The notes under the pieces: model-generated
Told to the model about the DNA's origin: nothing
Databases searched by the model: none
What the model saw: the letters and a program-made list of their open reading frames with translations, nothing else
From: Corylus avellana
Lineage: Eukaryota > Streptophyta > Magnoliopsida > Fagales > Betulaceae
Length of the DNA stretch: 64,000 nucleotides
Assembly (NCBI RefSeq): GCF_901000735.1
Contig: NC_081545.1
Location: 4,322,583 to 4,386,582, forward strand
Direction: 5' to 3'
In this document: piece after piece, positions 45,391-57,537 of the stretch
Layout: every line of letters starts with the position of its first letter
Position numbering within the stretch: the stretch's first letter is position 1
Program-made: the position numbers and the translations under genes

Positions 45391-46977
45391 AAATTGCATT
45401 TTGGGAAGCTTGAAAATGAGGCATGTTCTATAAACATAAGATGTATTTCTCAACTCAATCTCAAGAGGCTCAAGTCTACCTTTTCCTATCATCTTAATTT
45501 TTTAGGATAAGTTATAATTTACCATGATATTAGAGCAAGAGTCTCTAGTTCGAATATTATCTTCTTCATTCACTCCCATTTCAATTAAAAATTCAATGTA
45601 TTATAAAAATGTTAAGTTCCGCGTTTGATAGATGCATGTCACAAAAGTTAATGGCTAATATGACATAATCAACAGCTTAAACTTTTGGGTTGACATGTGT
45701 TTTAACATGTTATATTATGGTCTTATTAACTAGACTTTTCAAGACGTTAATTTCCTCTGGCAAGTATTGGATCCACTTCGCAGTGGAAGCAAAAACATAG
45801 CACATGCATGGACAGTGAATCTCTCATACAGTTGGAGTTGAGCGAAGGTGCATAACACAAATAAAAGCTCATATAGCTCGTACAAGTGATCCTAGATACA
45901 ATCCATAAGGTTGAGTGGTTGATAACACTATACTAAGGCTATATTTGGTATGCGGAATGACTATTCTATTAAAAAAAAATTAGTATTTATCAAGAATTGA
46001 ATGATGTGGAATGGAATGGCCATGGGAATGGCTATTTCAAGTGTTAACGTTTATGCTTACTTTAACACTAAGCCTATTTTATTCGAGAAGTGCTAAAGAG
46101 TCAAACAAATGAATCCAGCCAAATTTTTAAACTGATGTGGCAAACCATGAGTGGCAGACAAGGAAGAGAGAATTGTTTTTTGTTTGTTTTTTTTTTTTTA
46201 ATTTAAAAACCATTGCCACGTCAGTTTGAAAATTTTTCTGGGTTCATTTGTTTGGCTCTCTAGCACTTCTCATTTTATTCTACATTCCTTCATTCTTAAT
46301 AAAAGCTAGTTATTCGTTTCTTTTTTTTTTTTTTTTTTTTTTTTTTAATGAAAAAGTTATTCCGCATACCATAAGTATTTAGGGTGCGTTTTTTAAAAAA
46401 TAACCTGTGATTTTAAACCAAATCGCAATTTTAGGGTGTTTGGGATTGCGATTTTAAAAACGCAAATTTTAAAATCGCAAAAAAATCTGCGATTTTCATA
46501 AGCTGATTAGAGGGTGCTTATTTGAAAAGGTGCGAATTTAAAACAAAATCATGATTTCTATTAAAAAGATATTTGGCGCAATAGTTACCTTTTTTTTTTT
46601 AGCGGGAATGAAAAAAATACCAAGAAATACCCACCTAAAATATATTAAAACCCTTCTTTTCTCTTTTTTTTTTTTCTTCATCCTTTCTGTCTCGTTCATC
46701 ATTTCTCCACCCTATAGCAGTGTGTGTCGCTGTTGTCCATCTCTCCTCCCCTCTACCAGGTAATAATCTCACCTTAATATTTTATTTCTCTCCATATAAC
46801 TCCTTTGCTTTTGTAAAACTTTTCACTGTTTGGTGTTTATTGTTATTTTATGTGGTTTGTATGATTACTATGCTTTTTTTATATATGCATTTATGTTCTT
46901 CGACCATTTCTACAGAGTAAAGTTGTGATTTTTTTTTTTTTTTTTCAAAATTTTATTTAGATTACTGTGCATGCATA
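45391..46977 (-). repeat. Right arm of second inverted duplication (own contig)
   Basis: Reverse complement of 40251-41823 over its full length; both edges are N gaps. Contains no gene of its own. Confidence 0.93.
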
Positions 46978-47077
46978 NNNNNNNNNNNNNNNNNNNNNNN
47001 NNNNNNNNNNNNNNNNNNNNNNNNNNNNNNNNNNNNNNNNNNNNNNNNNNNNNNNNNNNNNNNNNNNNNNNNNNNNN
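46978..47077. other. Assembly gap (100 N)
   Basis: Exactly 100 undetermined bases. On the mirrored map this gap stands for 24115-40250, the stretch that carries eIF1, APO4 and both UBL genes. Confidence 0.99.
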
Positions 47078-48399
47078 GCACACATGTTAAACAGGTTAAA
47101 CTTTGAAAGCGATCGATGAAAGAAAAGTTCAGCAACTTTAATTTTATAAAGTTAACAAGCTAACAAAAAAATCAAAGAAAGCAAAGAAAACCAGAAGTTT
47201 CTATCAATTTAACAATTCATTCTCATAAAGCTGATTTTTCTATTACATGTAGCACTCTTTTTATAATAGCAGTTACAAAGCTTCAAAAGGAAAGAAACGA
47301 ATTGTTAGAATTAATCTAAACATGGCAATTTTCAAGTGGAGTAGTCGTGATCGTACTCTATAGACCATTCGCACTCCCCAGCAAACAAGACTTCCAAATG
47401 CACCATTCGCATTCCTTTTCGAACAATAGTGCGTTCTTATTCGAACAATAGTGCGTTCAGGCTATTTTAACTTTGTATTAGAAGAAGAGGTTGTCATCCT
47501 TAATAAGAGGTGGGGGCGAATAAATATTTTCTTTCAAAGAAAAAAAGGGAGAAAAACAACAAAAGGTGAGGAGGTCAAGGGGGCGGGGCGGGCTGGGGAG
47601 GCGAGGAGGAGGAGCGGGTACACACTCGGGAGAGGAAGGAGGTTCCCACTTGGGGACAAAAAAACTCTCAACAAGAGGAAAAAAAAAAACTAGAGAGAGA
47701 AGCAGACTATACCAAAGAACTACTAAGTTCTATTCCCACCTAAACTTCTAACACCCATTTGCAAGATAGACCCGTAGTACATTCATGTTTTGTTAGAGAG
47801 ATTTTGAAAGGATTAAACAAAGTTTTCATCAAATCATTTCTTAACTTTGTGACCAATATATAGCCCCTTCTCACTTTTTTCTGGGTGCAAACTGAAAAAT
47901 TATGATCCATTATTAATGTCTTCTATCTCTCAAAGTCATATATATTCTTCAACACGAGGGACTACATCAATTTGCTTTCTCAATTTACAAATGTCCTCCC
48001 TTAACAAAAAAAAATGCCAGTATTTCTAATAGGATATTGTTTAATGGAGTAGGTGCACCCTCTGCATTTTGTAACGCTTGTGAATGCAATAGAATGATTA
48101 TCTCCATTTTATTTGAAATGGAAAAGAACCAATCCCTTATTCTAGAAGGGCAATATTGTTTTTATTTTTTATTTTTTATTTTATTTTTAATTAAAAAAAA
48201 AATTGAAATAACAATATTACCTTTCTTAAAGTAAAGACAGACTCGTTTAAAAGGGAGAAGGTCTATTTCCCTGAATATAAAAAATAGCGCTCGAACCTTA
48301 TTTCGGTAGTTGCTCCGTCTCATTAACGGGGTGAGGCTATAAATAGTCTTACGTTTGAATAAGTTGAGGTATCAGAAGACTTGTAGACAATTTGAACAA

Positions 48400-48475
48400 C
48401 TCCCCGACTTTCTTTTAATGTATTTTCTAGTGTTCTTAGACTTTCTTTTAATGTATTTTCTAGTCTTCTTAGATT
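48400..48475. repeat. 36 bp tandem repeat, two units
   Basis: Mirror of the three-unit array at 22700-22800. Confidence 0.85.
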
Positions 48476-49579
48476 GTTATGGTCTTTTTGTTTGTTTGTT
48501 TTGTTTGTTTGTTTTTTTTTTTTCAATAGAATACTCTTCAGGCGGCGTGTGAGAATGGTAAAGAGATAATTAGATAAGGGACCAAGAAAGAAACAAGACA
48601 TAGAAAGGCCAGCTGAGAGAGACAGAGGAACTTGTCTTTGTATATTTAAAATGGGCATTCTTAGCTGTTGTGTCTTAAAGCATGTTTGGCAGTTTCTTAA
48701 TTATTGCTAAGACAAACAGAGGACAATCTACGTAACTTCTACATTCTCACCAAACAATTTCCATGAAGGAAACACTTGTGTATATAGCTCGCACCAAAGC
48801 ATGACCAATCACAAAATCCCTTTCCATCTGATGCCTAAATAGATTAAGTGTATACAAGCCTTTTGATTTCAACATTTATTAATTTGATCATAAAAACATT
48901 GAATTAGCAAAGATTTTCTCTGAGTGGGATGCAAGGATATTTTCCCAATTCAATTTATTAAATTGGCATTTATTTGTCTAAACTGTATGTGATTTTTAAT
49001 TCTCACATACATTTTTAATATAACATGTGATTTTAATATGCATTTTTTTAAAACTTTAAGCTTAAATGGATCCTTTTTTTCTTAAGAGTCCGTTTGATTT
49101 GATGTTTTAAAAGATGCAATTTAAAAACGTTTGTGTAAAAATACAATTTTTAAAAATATAAAAAATCGTGATTTGATCTTTAAAATCATAATTTAACCTT
49201 TAAAATTGTATTATTATTTTATTTTATTTTTATTATTATTTTTTTTTTAAAAAAAAAGGTGCTCCCTAGACCCTTCCTACAATGGGAAAATTCAAAATTT
49301 TCTATATTTTCAAACCATAAATTTTTTGAAAAGACACTTTCAAACAATACACTTATCTATAATTTTGTTCGAAATCGTAAGGCAAAACGAACCCTTGACT
49401 ATATGTTAAAGTAATAATTAAGTGATTAAATTTACTTCTTCATATCAGCTTAAGCTTTTGAGACAAATATTAATTTAATATGGTATCAGAACTAAAAATC
49501 ATTAGCTCGAACATTGACTCCATCATTTACCTCCAATTTTAATTAAATATTCTACGTGTTGGGTCTCAGCTATTAAAAT

Positions 49580-50351
49580 TAGGCCTGAGTAAGTCCGGTT
49601 TTGGCTCTTATCGGTTATTAACCGATAATTTTCGGTTAAGCGGTTTATTAACCGATACCGAATCAATAAGAATTTTAACCGAAATTATCGGTTATAACGG
49701 TACACGGTTAAACGGTTCGGTTAAACCGGTTAACCGATTTAACCGTGAGTTTTATATTGATATATTTTGTTGGGCCAAAAATGAGTTTTTTTTTACTTTT
49801 GAGAGCCCAAATATTTTTTGTTGGGCTAAAATAACTGATTAAAAATGAGTTGTTTTAGGGTCCAAATACTTTTTGTTGGATCCAAATATTTGTTTTTTGG
49901 TCTAAAAATTGAAGCTTTTTTATATTGATCCACCACAACATTTATTATTATTATTATTATTATTATTTTATAAAATACATTTTTCCAAAGCAAATGAACT
50001 AATTAATATAATGAATGCTAATTAGACTAACAAAACTAATTAATGAAAAATGCTTTCACCAAAGGCAAAGAAATCCCATCCAATACCAACACTAAAAAAA
50101 AGAAGTCAAAATACCTAATTCCAAATTAAGATAAAGTTACATAGGTATATATATAATCCCAAAACTACATCGTTTTGGCATCCCTACTTAATGGTTTATA
50201 TCGGTTAAACGGTTAACCGATTTGAAATTTCTAACCGAACTGATAAGTATACCGGTATAAAAAATTTAACCGATAAGGATATCGGTATATCGGTTCGGTC
50301 GAAATCCGTATACGGTCGGTAATTGGTAACAGGTTAATCTGCCCACCCCTA
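49580..50351. mobile_element. hAT-type AACCG-rich element (right arm copy)
   Basis: Starts TAGGCCTGAGTAAGTCCGG and ends CTGCCCACCCCTA, flanked by a perfect 8 bp repeat ATTAAAAT (49572-49579 and 50352-50359). It is the mirror of 20814-21624, about 40 bp shorter. Confidence 0.87.
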
Positions 50352-50817
50352 ATTAAAATGAAGTTTGAACCCACACGTAAAAAGAAAATACTAAAATAAT
50401 AATTAAGTAATTAAATTTATCTATTTTTATTATCTTAAGCTTTTAGAACTAACGCTATCTAATTGTGGGACCCAACATCCCATCTGTGTGCCACTTGTGG
50501 GTTCCGTGCTGCTATAGACATTGTATATGGGTGTGAGTCAGTACACCTGAGATTTATCAATCTTCAAAAATCTAAACCAACAAACATTTGGGTTCAACAA
50601 CCTATCAACGTTGGACTAGAGACTGCTGTGTCAACTACCATTCTTCTTCAACTTTCTATCTCACCGCCCATTCTTCTCCATCCGCGGAAGCCATTTTCTT
50701 ACCTCTCCTATTAATACTACTTAATAACTGCCCTTAATTTCAACACACGCCTTCTCCCTCTGAATTTTACGCTATAATCTTGTAGCTCTTTGATTGTTTC
50801 TTACGTTTTCAACTCCT

Positions 50818-51492
50818 ATGGCTGACTTGGATCACTCCTCCTCAGATGATACTTCTATGGATTCCAGAGGTACCCTTTGAAATTAGTGGCTCTTTTTTTT
50901 TTACTTCTTTGACAGTTATTTCAACTGTTTTCTGATGACAACCTCTGTGGATTCAGTTGGTAGACATGTCAAATTATGTCACACCTTGATTATATACACT
51001 TTGGTAATTATACCTCTGATGATTTCAGAGATACCCATGTGTCCTCTTGAGTAATTTTCTTTTCTTTCTCTGTAAAAATGCCTACCATCCTACCCAGATT
51101 ACTATCTCAAAAGATTTTAAAGCAAAAAGGGCACTGCTTTTACTATCTCTAGGATTGGGATATTGGGTATGAAGCTAATGAGAAATTATGACTTTTTCTG
51201 TGTTTGTTGCAGAGGAAAATAGTAGTCACGATTCCAAGCTTGAATTCTCTGAAGATGAGGAAACTCTTATCACTAGGATGTATAACCTTGTTGGTGAGAG
51301 GTGGGGTTGTTTTTCTATCCCTTTTGTTTGCTTTTCCCAAACTTGTTTGTAACTTTCTTGAAGTTTCAATGAACTCATGAGAAAAAGGTGGTGCTGATCC
51401 ATAGGTGGTCTCTAATTGCTGGGAGAATTCCTGGAAGAACAGCAGAGGAAATTAAGAAGTACTGGACCTCAAGATACTCAACAAGTGTATGA
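50818..51492 (+). CDS. R3-MYB single-repeat regulator, second copy
   Basis: Exons 50818-50869, 51213-51300 and 51405-51492; 75 aa. All three exons are base-for-base the same as in the minus-strand copy at 19673-20347, and the introns are nearly so; start, stop and splice sites are intact. It lies on a contig isolated by N gaps inside the mirror-image block, so it may be the second allele of one gene and not a paralogue. The predicted role is the same: a competitor of R2R3-MYBs for bHLH partners. Confidence 0.9.
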
Positions 51493-52291
51493 AAATGCCA
51501 TAATATGGATTCTGTTTCTCCATCAGAGCAGGAAAAATTTTGGGTTGGGGTTGTAGCAAAGTTTGGTTGTATGAAATATGCCAGTTTTTCTTTCCTTTAA
51601 AGAGAAGAAACCTTATCATGGGTTTTAACTCTCATCTGAATGGGGCATGTTATTAAAGCAAGTAAACTGTACAATGTGTTCTCCTTATTGGTGTGTCCAA
51701 GAATGTGTGGAATTTCAATCATATTTTCAATTATCTGAATGTTCTTCTCCCTTCCCATGGATAATCAAAGGATTATATTGTATGTGTGAAAAGTAATATT
51801 ATTTTATATGATAAAAATATATATATTATTTTTTTCACACAAACAATTTCCCTTATAACAGAGTAATGAGCTCCTTGCTCACCTTAAAAAAGAGAAGTCT
51901 TTGACTAAAAAAGAGAGCAGGGAAAAGAATAAGAATAATACCAGGATGCCCAATATCCCTAAATTTAAAAACTATATAAGATGGCTTGAATTTAATTCTA
52001 TCTTATATATGTAACATTCTCTGACAAATTTTGGTTTGGTGATACAGAGTATACCTTACAACAGAGTAATGTCCCCTGTCAGATTTGTTGTTGTTTCGAT
52101 TGTTTCAACATAAATAATCCCGAGGATATAAGTTATCCTATGACTCAAAATGATCTCAAACTGTATTGGAGCAGCTCACTTGCTTCGTCATGAACCGACA
52201 AGGCACCGAAGATCTCGCTTTGTTCGAGCAAATGTTCCAGCCAAGGGTTCAAGTGATAGAGGAAGCTCTCTTTCCTGCCCATGGATAGGGT

Positions 52292-53303
52292 TCACTTGAT
52301 TTTAATATTTTTATAATCAAGATTTTCTAACATCCTTTTTTTCAATTTGATAATATGGCTAATTCATTTAATTTTCCTTGTGACATTGTTGATCTTCGAT
52401 AGGATTTTATCAATTTTAATTTTGAAAAACTTCTTTCTACAGAAGTAACTGTAACATGTATTGTCAATAAAATTCTATAAGCGATGCATGCATTTGGGAA
52501 AGAATCAAGTCTTTTTATATAATTTAATATGTCAATTGGAGCACTTTTTTGCATCAATATTTTTTCATTGGCCTGTGTCATAAATATTTGTAACAATAGT
52601 GTTAGATACATCAATAGTATTTTCATTATCTTCTAATTCTTTTTGATGAATTTCTTATTCATTTATGAGTTTTTCACCTAAATTATCCTCTATATTTTGT
52701 TTATTTCTAATAACAAATTTATTTAGAGCTCCTCTATGAGATTCAATCAGTTTCTCTACTTTCCTTCTTTTTTTTCTTTTTTTTTTTGTTTTGTTTTGTT
52801 TTTTTTTTGTTTTGTTTTTTTTTTTTTTTAAGTTTTTCATATCTAGATGCATATTTTCTACTAATAGACATGTTTGATTAAAAATATTAACAAATAAACA
52901 AACACAATTTATATAAAAAAAATATTTTGACTATAATAAAATAAATTATAAAAATAGAACAATAAATCAGAGAGGCAAAGACTAGAGAGTTCTTAGAGAT
53001 TTCTCATTTTGGAGAGGAAGAAGGTTTTGGAGAATTAGCATGAAGGTTCTTGATCTTCGAGAGAGTCAGAAAAATTGGCTATATAATAGATATGAGTGAA
53101 GGTTCTCATTCTTGTGTGAAATTCCAACAAAAAAAGAGACAAGAGACAGCCTACATTCCACTTTGAGAATAAACAATACTATTTGATTCCTCTTTTAATG
53201 TGAAATTCCATCACTCAGAGACAATAGACGTTGGTGATAGGTTTTTTAATATTATTTCATTCTCCAAATTCCATCAAAGAGACAGAGACGTTGGTTAGAG
53301 ATG

Positions 53304-53336
<33 letters not shown>

Positions 53337-53485
53337 CTTTTGAATTATTATTATTTATGATTGTCCTTATTAAATTGGGCCTTATTACTTATTTACCATT
53401 ATTAGAGGCTTGAAATTTTTATGGAAATTTTTTTTGGGGCCTTATTAAATGGGGGCCGTAGGCGAGTCGCCTAGCCTTTGGGCTT
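52292..53485 (-). pseudogene. Internally deleted hAT transposase, mirror copy
   Basis: Reads from about 52871 on the minus strand: MSISRKYASRYEKL, an A-rich stretch, VEKLIESHRGAL, then C-terminal PIDILNYIKRL and VERSFSKLKLIKSYRRST. It keeps the Glu of the (A/V)ERSFSKLK signature that is a stop codon in the left copy, but has its own stop after AILSN. The catalytic core is missing. The CAGGG terminus is shortened by 5 bp relative to the left copy. Confidence 0.7.
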
Positions 53486-53854
53486 GCATAGCAGGATTCG
53501 AACTCATGCTCTAGTGTGTACCTAACTACTTTGGAGATTTAGAGAATTACTTAGAGAGTTCGGTAAGAATACATTAAGATATATATTTGAATACTACTCT
53601 AGCGCTAACCAAAAAGCTTAAGCTAATGGGCCATTTAGGTATTTTAACTACTTATTTTACGTTATTTTAAAAAAATTTTAATGTGCAACGCAATACTCAT
53701 ACCTGCACCCACAACAACTACCTTGTCTTGGACACGAATCAATGAGACGTGAAGCCCCTCTCAATAATTTCCAAACACCAAGTACGTCTTTTGGCAATCT
53801 CCACTTCACTCAACTTCGGTAAACGTATGCAATAAAAGATAAATGAGAAAAATA

Positions 53855-54525
53855 TAAAAAAGTCTCTCAAACTATCAACGGTTTGCAATATAGCACTTTA
53901 ATGTTCAAAAGGTATTAAAGTAACCCCCAAACTACCAAAATATATCAAAAATGCTACTTTTTTTTTTATATTCCTATAATACCCCTATTCATTTTTTTTT
54001 TATTCCTATAATACACATATTTTTTTTAACAAATAAAATAATAAAAAAATTGTAAAAAAAAAAACCAAACAATTTTTTAAAAATACAAAAAAAACCAATG
54101 GGCGAATAAATAAATAAATAAATATATATAAGTTTTTTGGAATAAATAAATAATTAGTCACTATAGTTAGCTTAAATTACAAATTGCTTCATGTCGTATT
54201 AAAGTAAAATCAAAGGGCGAATAAAAACAAATTTTTAACAGAATTTGACTCTAGGGACTAAATTGGTTTTTTGGAATATCTCAAGAACCATACCTTTGAT
54301 TTTACTTTAATACGACATAAAGCAATTTGTAATTTAAGCTAACTACAGTGACTACTTATTTATTTATTCTAATTTTTTTTTTTTTTTTTGTATTTATTAA
54401 CCCATTGGTTTTTTTTTTTTTTTTTTACAATTATTTTATTTGTTAAAAGAATATGGGTATTATAGGAATATAAAAAATAATAGAGGTATTATAGGAATAT
54501 ATAAAAATTAGCGGCATTTTGATAC
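53855..54525. mobile_element. Foldback element, arm-truncated copy
   Basis: Mirror of 16508-17286, but the outer part of one arm is missing. In its place about 115 bp of unrelated sequence (54526-54640, with 'cgagaagcccacagcaacttc' and 'gctgggccgc') lies next to the T-run. Confidence 0.65.
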
Positions 54526-55939
54526 ATACGAGAAGCCCACAGCAACTTCAAGACATCAACATTATAATATTGCAAAAGAACTCCAGAAGCTGGGCCGCTT
54601 TTTATTTTCCCTGCATACATTGTATAAAAAGTATGATCATCTAGTTTTTTTTTTTTTTTCGAAATTAATAGATAAGTTAAGGGGGTAAGTTGGACATTGC
54701 AAATTTTTTTGAAAGAGAAAATCATTCCAATATTATTAATAAAAAGGATCACGAGCATATAAGCCTTACATCACAAGAGTACAAAGCTCTGAGAATGCAA
54801 ATCATAGCCGAAGCAATAATGTTACAACATCATAGACACGTACATAACATTCTATCATTTAAGACTTATCTATGATTTTAACTTCCGCTAACCTATGACT
54901 AATTTTCAAATGAAATAATAGATCTGCTTTAGGTAAACACAATCTAATGTATAAGTGCTTATTCCTCGGCCTTAGGCGCATAAAACGTCCATGCCAACAC
55001 AAATCTACATAAATATGTTAGTTTTGACATATTTGTGCAAGCGAAAACCCATGTACTCTAAAATTCATTAATATTGAATTTTTGACACTTATTTAGATAT
55101 TTGGGTGAAAATTATAAATCAATCTCATGATCTTGTATCGATTGTAAAAAATTCATAATTTATGAAGAACTTTGCAAATAATCTCATGATTTAGAGTAAT
55201 AACTATAATTAACTATCTTTCTCTTTAACAAATAATTTCCAGTGCTTGATTATTGATATGACTAGATGATGGGAAAGCCTATCCATCTTTTCTCCTCATG
55301 GGAAAAAGTATCACGAGATTTGGTAAAATTTTGAAGGTGTTGTGTGGACAAGTATTCTCTTTGCGTAAGCCTTCAAGTAGAAACAAATTTACAGATTCAC
55401 ATGCTGTAGAACTAAAATTGGAAAATAATGTAAACAGAGAGGAAACCAGGGGCCATGGCCATTGGATTTGAATGTTTTTCTCTTATGTCCATTTAACCCA
55501 CAACCCATCTATTTCTATAAACTATGCACAAATAAAATAAAATAAAATAGAATTAACGTATGAAACACGTCTAAGTTCAGAACACGGCTCTTCTAAACAT
55601 TTTTCTAACCTTGATTAATAAAAAATGGACAGGAATTTTCTCTAAATCAGTCTAGAGAAAATATTTTCAAACCCATTTAAAATAGTGTTAAGTGTCTATA
55701 AACATTTAAAGTGTTAGTCTAAATTAGTAAAGTGATATAATGACCTTAAGAATTTAATGTGAATTTTAAATGTTTATAGATACTTGACACTATTTTAAAT
55801 AGGTTAGAGGATATTTTCTCTAAACTAAATTTGAGAAAATTTCTATCCATAAAAAATTCCAATTCGTGGGATGCCTCTGAACAAATTAAAGCTAGTGACG
55901 AGGCACATAAAAATATAATATAACATTCGACATGATAAA

Positions 55940-56130
55940 CAATATAAAGCACCGTTAAGAAGGAAATATAATCATATAAAAGGAAATCAAAAGCAATATA
56001 AAGCACTTTATTATATTATAAAGCACCGTTAAGAAGGAAATATAATATAATCATATAAAAGGAAAGCAAAAACAATATAAAGCACTTTATTATATTATAA
56101 AGGACCGTTAAGAAGGAAATATAATCATAT
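55940..56130. repeat. About 70 bp tandem repeat, three units
   Basis: Three units containing 'ccgttaagaaggaaatata' and 'caatataaagcactttatta'; the left copy at 15055-15180 has two. Confidence 0.8.
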
Positions 56131-56266
56131 AAAAGGAAAGCAAGATCAATCTCAAAGCACAAAAAATTCTTCACCTTTTAAATGCAGTGACTACACGACA
56201 AAGCCAAACTCTTTCCCTTGCCGTTTTGGCAGGTCAAGGCAAAGACCGTTAGTTAGAGCCTCCAGG

Positions 56267-56300
<34 letters not shown>

Positions 56301-56691
56301 CGTTTAAAGGAATAGTAAATTCTTAAATTACACAATTTTAAACATTTTTAAATATCTAAACGTTTGAAAAATACCACCCATTAAAGTTGTGGTATGTTGG
56401 CATTGAGAATTGAATATATTTTCATTAGGTTTTTTTGCTCTCTATGTTGTAAAAAAGTTTTAAGCCAAAAATTGTCATTTGATTTTATGAAAAAGAAACG
56501 TCTACAAAATTAAAGAGAAATCATTTTGAGATGATTTTTGTTTTTTGGATATCTCGATAATAAGTCACCTTTTTAATAGATAAAATTGAAGAGAAAGCCT
56601 TTTTGAGAGAAAAATTCTTTTTGGTTACATCGATAACATGTCACTTTTTTTAATAGGTATCATTTTAGAAAGGCATACGTAACCCTATTTT

Positions 56692-56791
56692 NNNNNNNNN
56701 NNNNNNNNNNNNNNNNNNNNNNNNNNNNNNNNNNNNNNNNNNNNNNNNNNNNNNNNNNNNNNNNNNNNNNNNNNNNNNNNNNNNNNNNNNN
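56692..56791. other. Assembly gap (100 N)
   Basis: Exactly 100 undetermined bases. Confidence 0.99.
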
Positions 56792-57537
56792 AAGTGATGT
56801 TAATTTTTGTCGATAGGTATGTTATCGATTAGGCTTTTCATCATCTCATCTGAAAATTAATTGATGTTCACAGAGAGAGTCAAAATAATATTTGATGGTA
56901 TTCAAAATTGTACTCTATAATGCATGTTTTAAGAGTCATCTACGTGAATAGATCGACACTATTACACCTCAATAATCCCGACTTTTCTCAATATGACGCT
57001 CTCACGACTAGAACTTATAATCTTGACTATGATATATACCATTTGTTAAATCGGGTATTTGATCATCTCATTTAAAAATTAATTGGTATTCAATAAGAGA
57101 AGTCAAAATCTTATAACATTTGAAATTGCACCGAGTAAAACATGTTCTAAGAGCAGTCCACGCGAGTAGAAGAATACTGTTACACCTAAACAAAATCATA
57201 CCAACGAAAATGCTCACAGCATTTTCAATTCTCAAATAGCTTGTACAATTTTACTGGCAATTTTGTCAATAGATTTTGATTAGACAAATGAATTTTATAA
57301 GAGCTCGCTCATGTTTGTAATTCGAATTAGCTATAACAACAAATTATTAAAAATCTTGACGTGACTTGAGGTGAAAATGGGAGAAATTGGATTACTCACA
57401 GGCAAAATAATGAAGCATTGTGCTTTTGTTAATTAACGGAAAGTATTTTCTTGGAATCCGTGTCAGCTGCCGACTAAATTTTGCAGCAGAATTAATGGAT
57501 GAAATTGTGCAAAATTATGTGCATTGGAGTTCCTTAA
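56792..57537 (+). repeat. 0.75 kb direct repeat, copy 2
   Basis: Matches 44311-45054. Similarity stops where copy 1 enters the Tourist-like element. Confidence 0.93.

Larger units (their letters stand above)
47078..56691 (-). repeat. Right arm of 9.6 kb inverted duplication (own contig)
   Basis: Reverse complement of 14504-24114; both edges are N gaps. Differs in tandem-repeat counts (two units against three near 48.4 kb, three against two near 56.0 kb), a truncated foldback element near 54.5 kb, homopolymer lengths and scattered SNPs. Confidence 0.93.

Noticed and set aside
45081..45510. Open frames on both strands spanning the N run
   Set aside because: They read through 100 unknown bases and have no support on either side.
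48323..48658. 111-codon minus-strand frame with repeated LENTLKES
   Set aside because: Translation of the 36 bp tandem repeat (36 is a multiple of three); no protein family.
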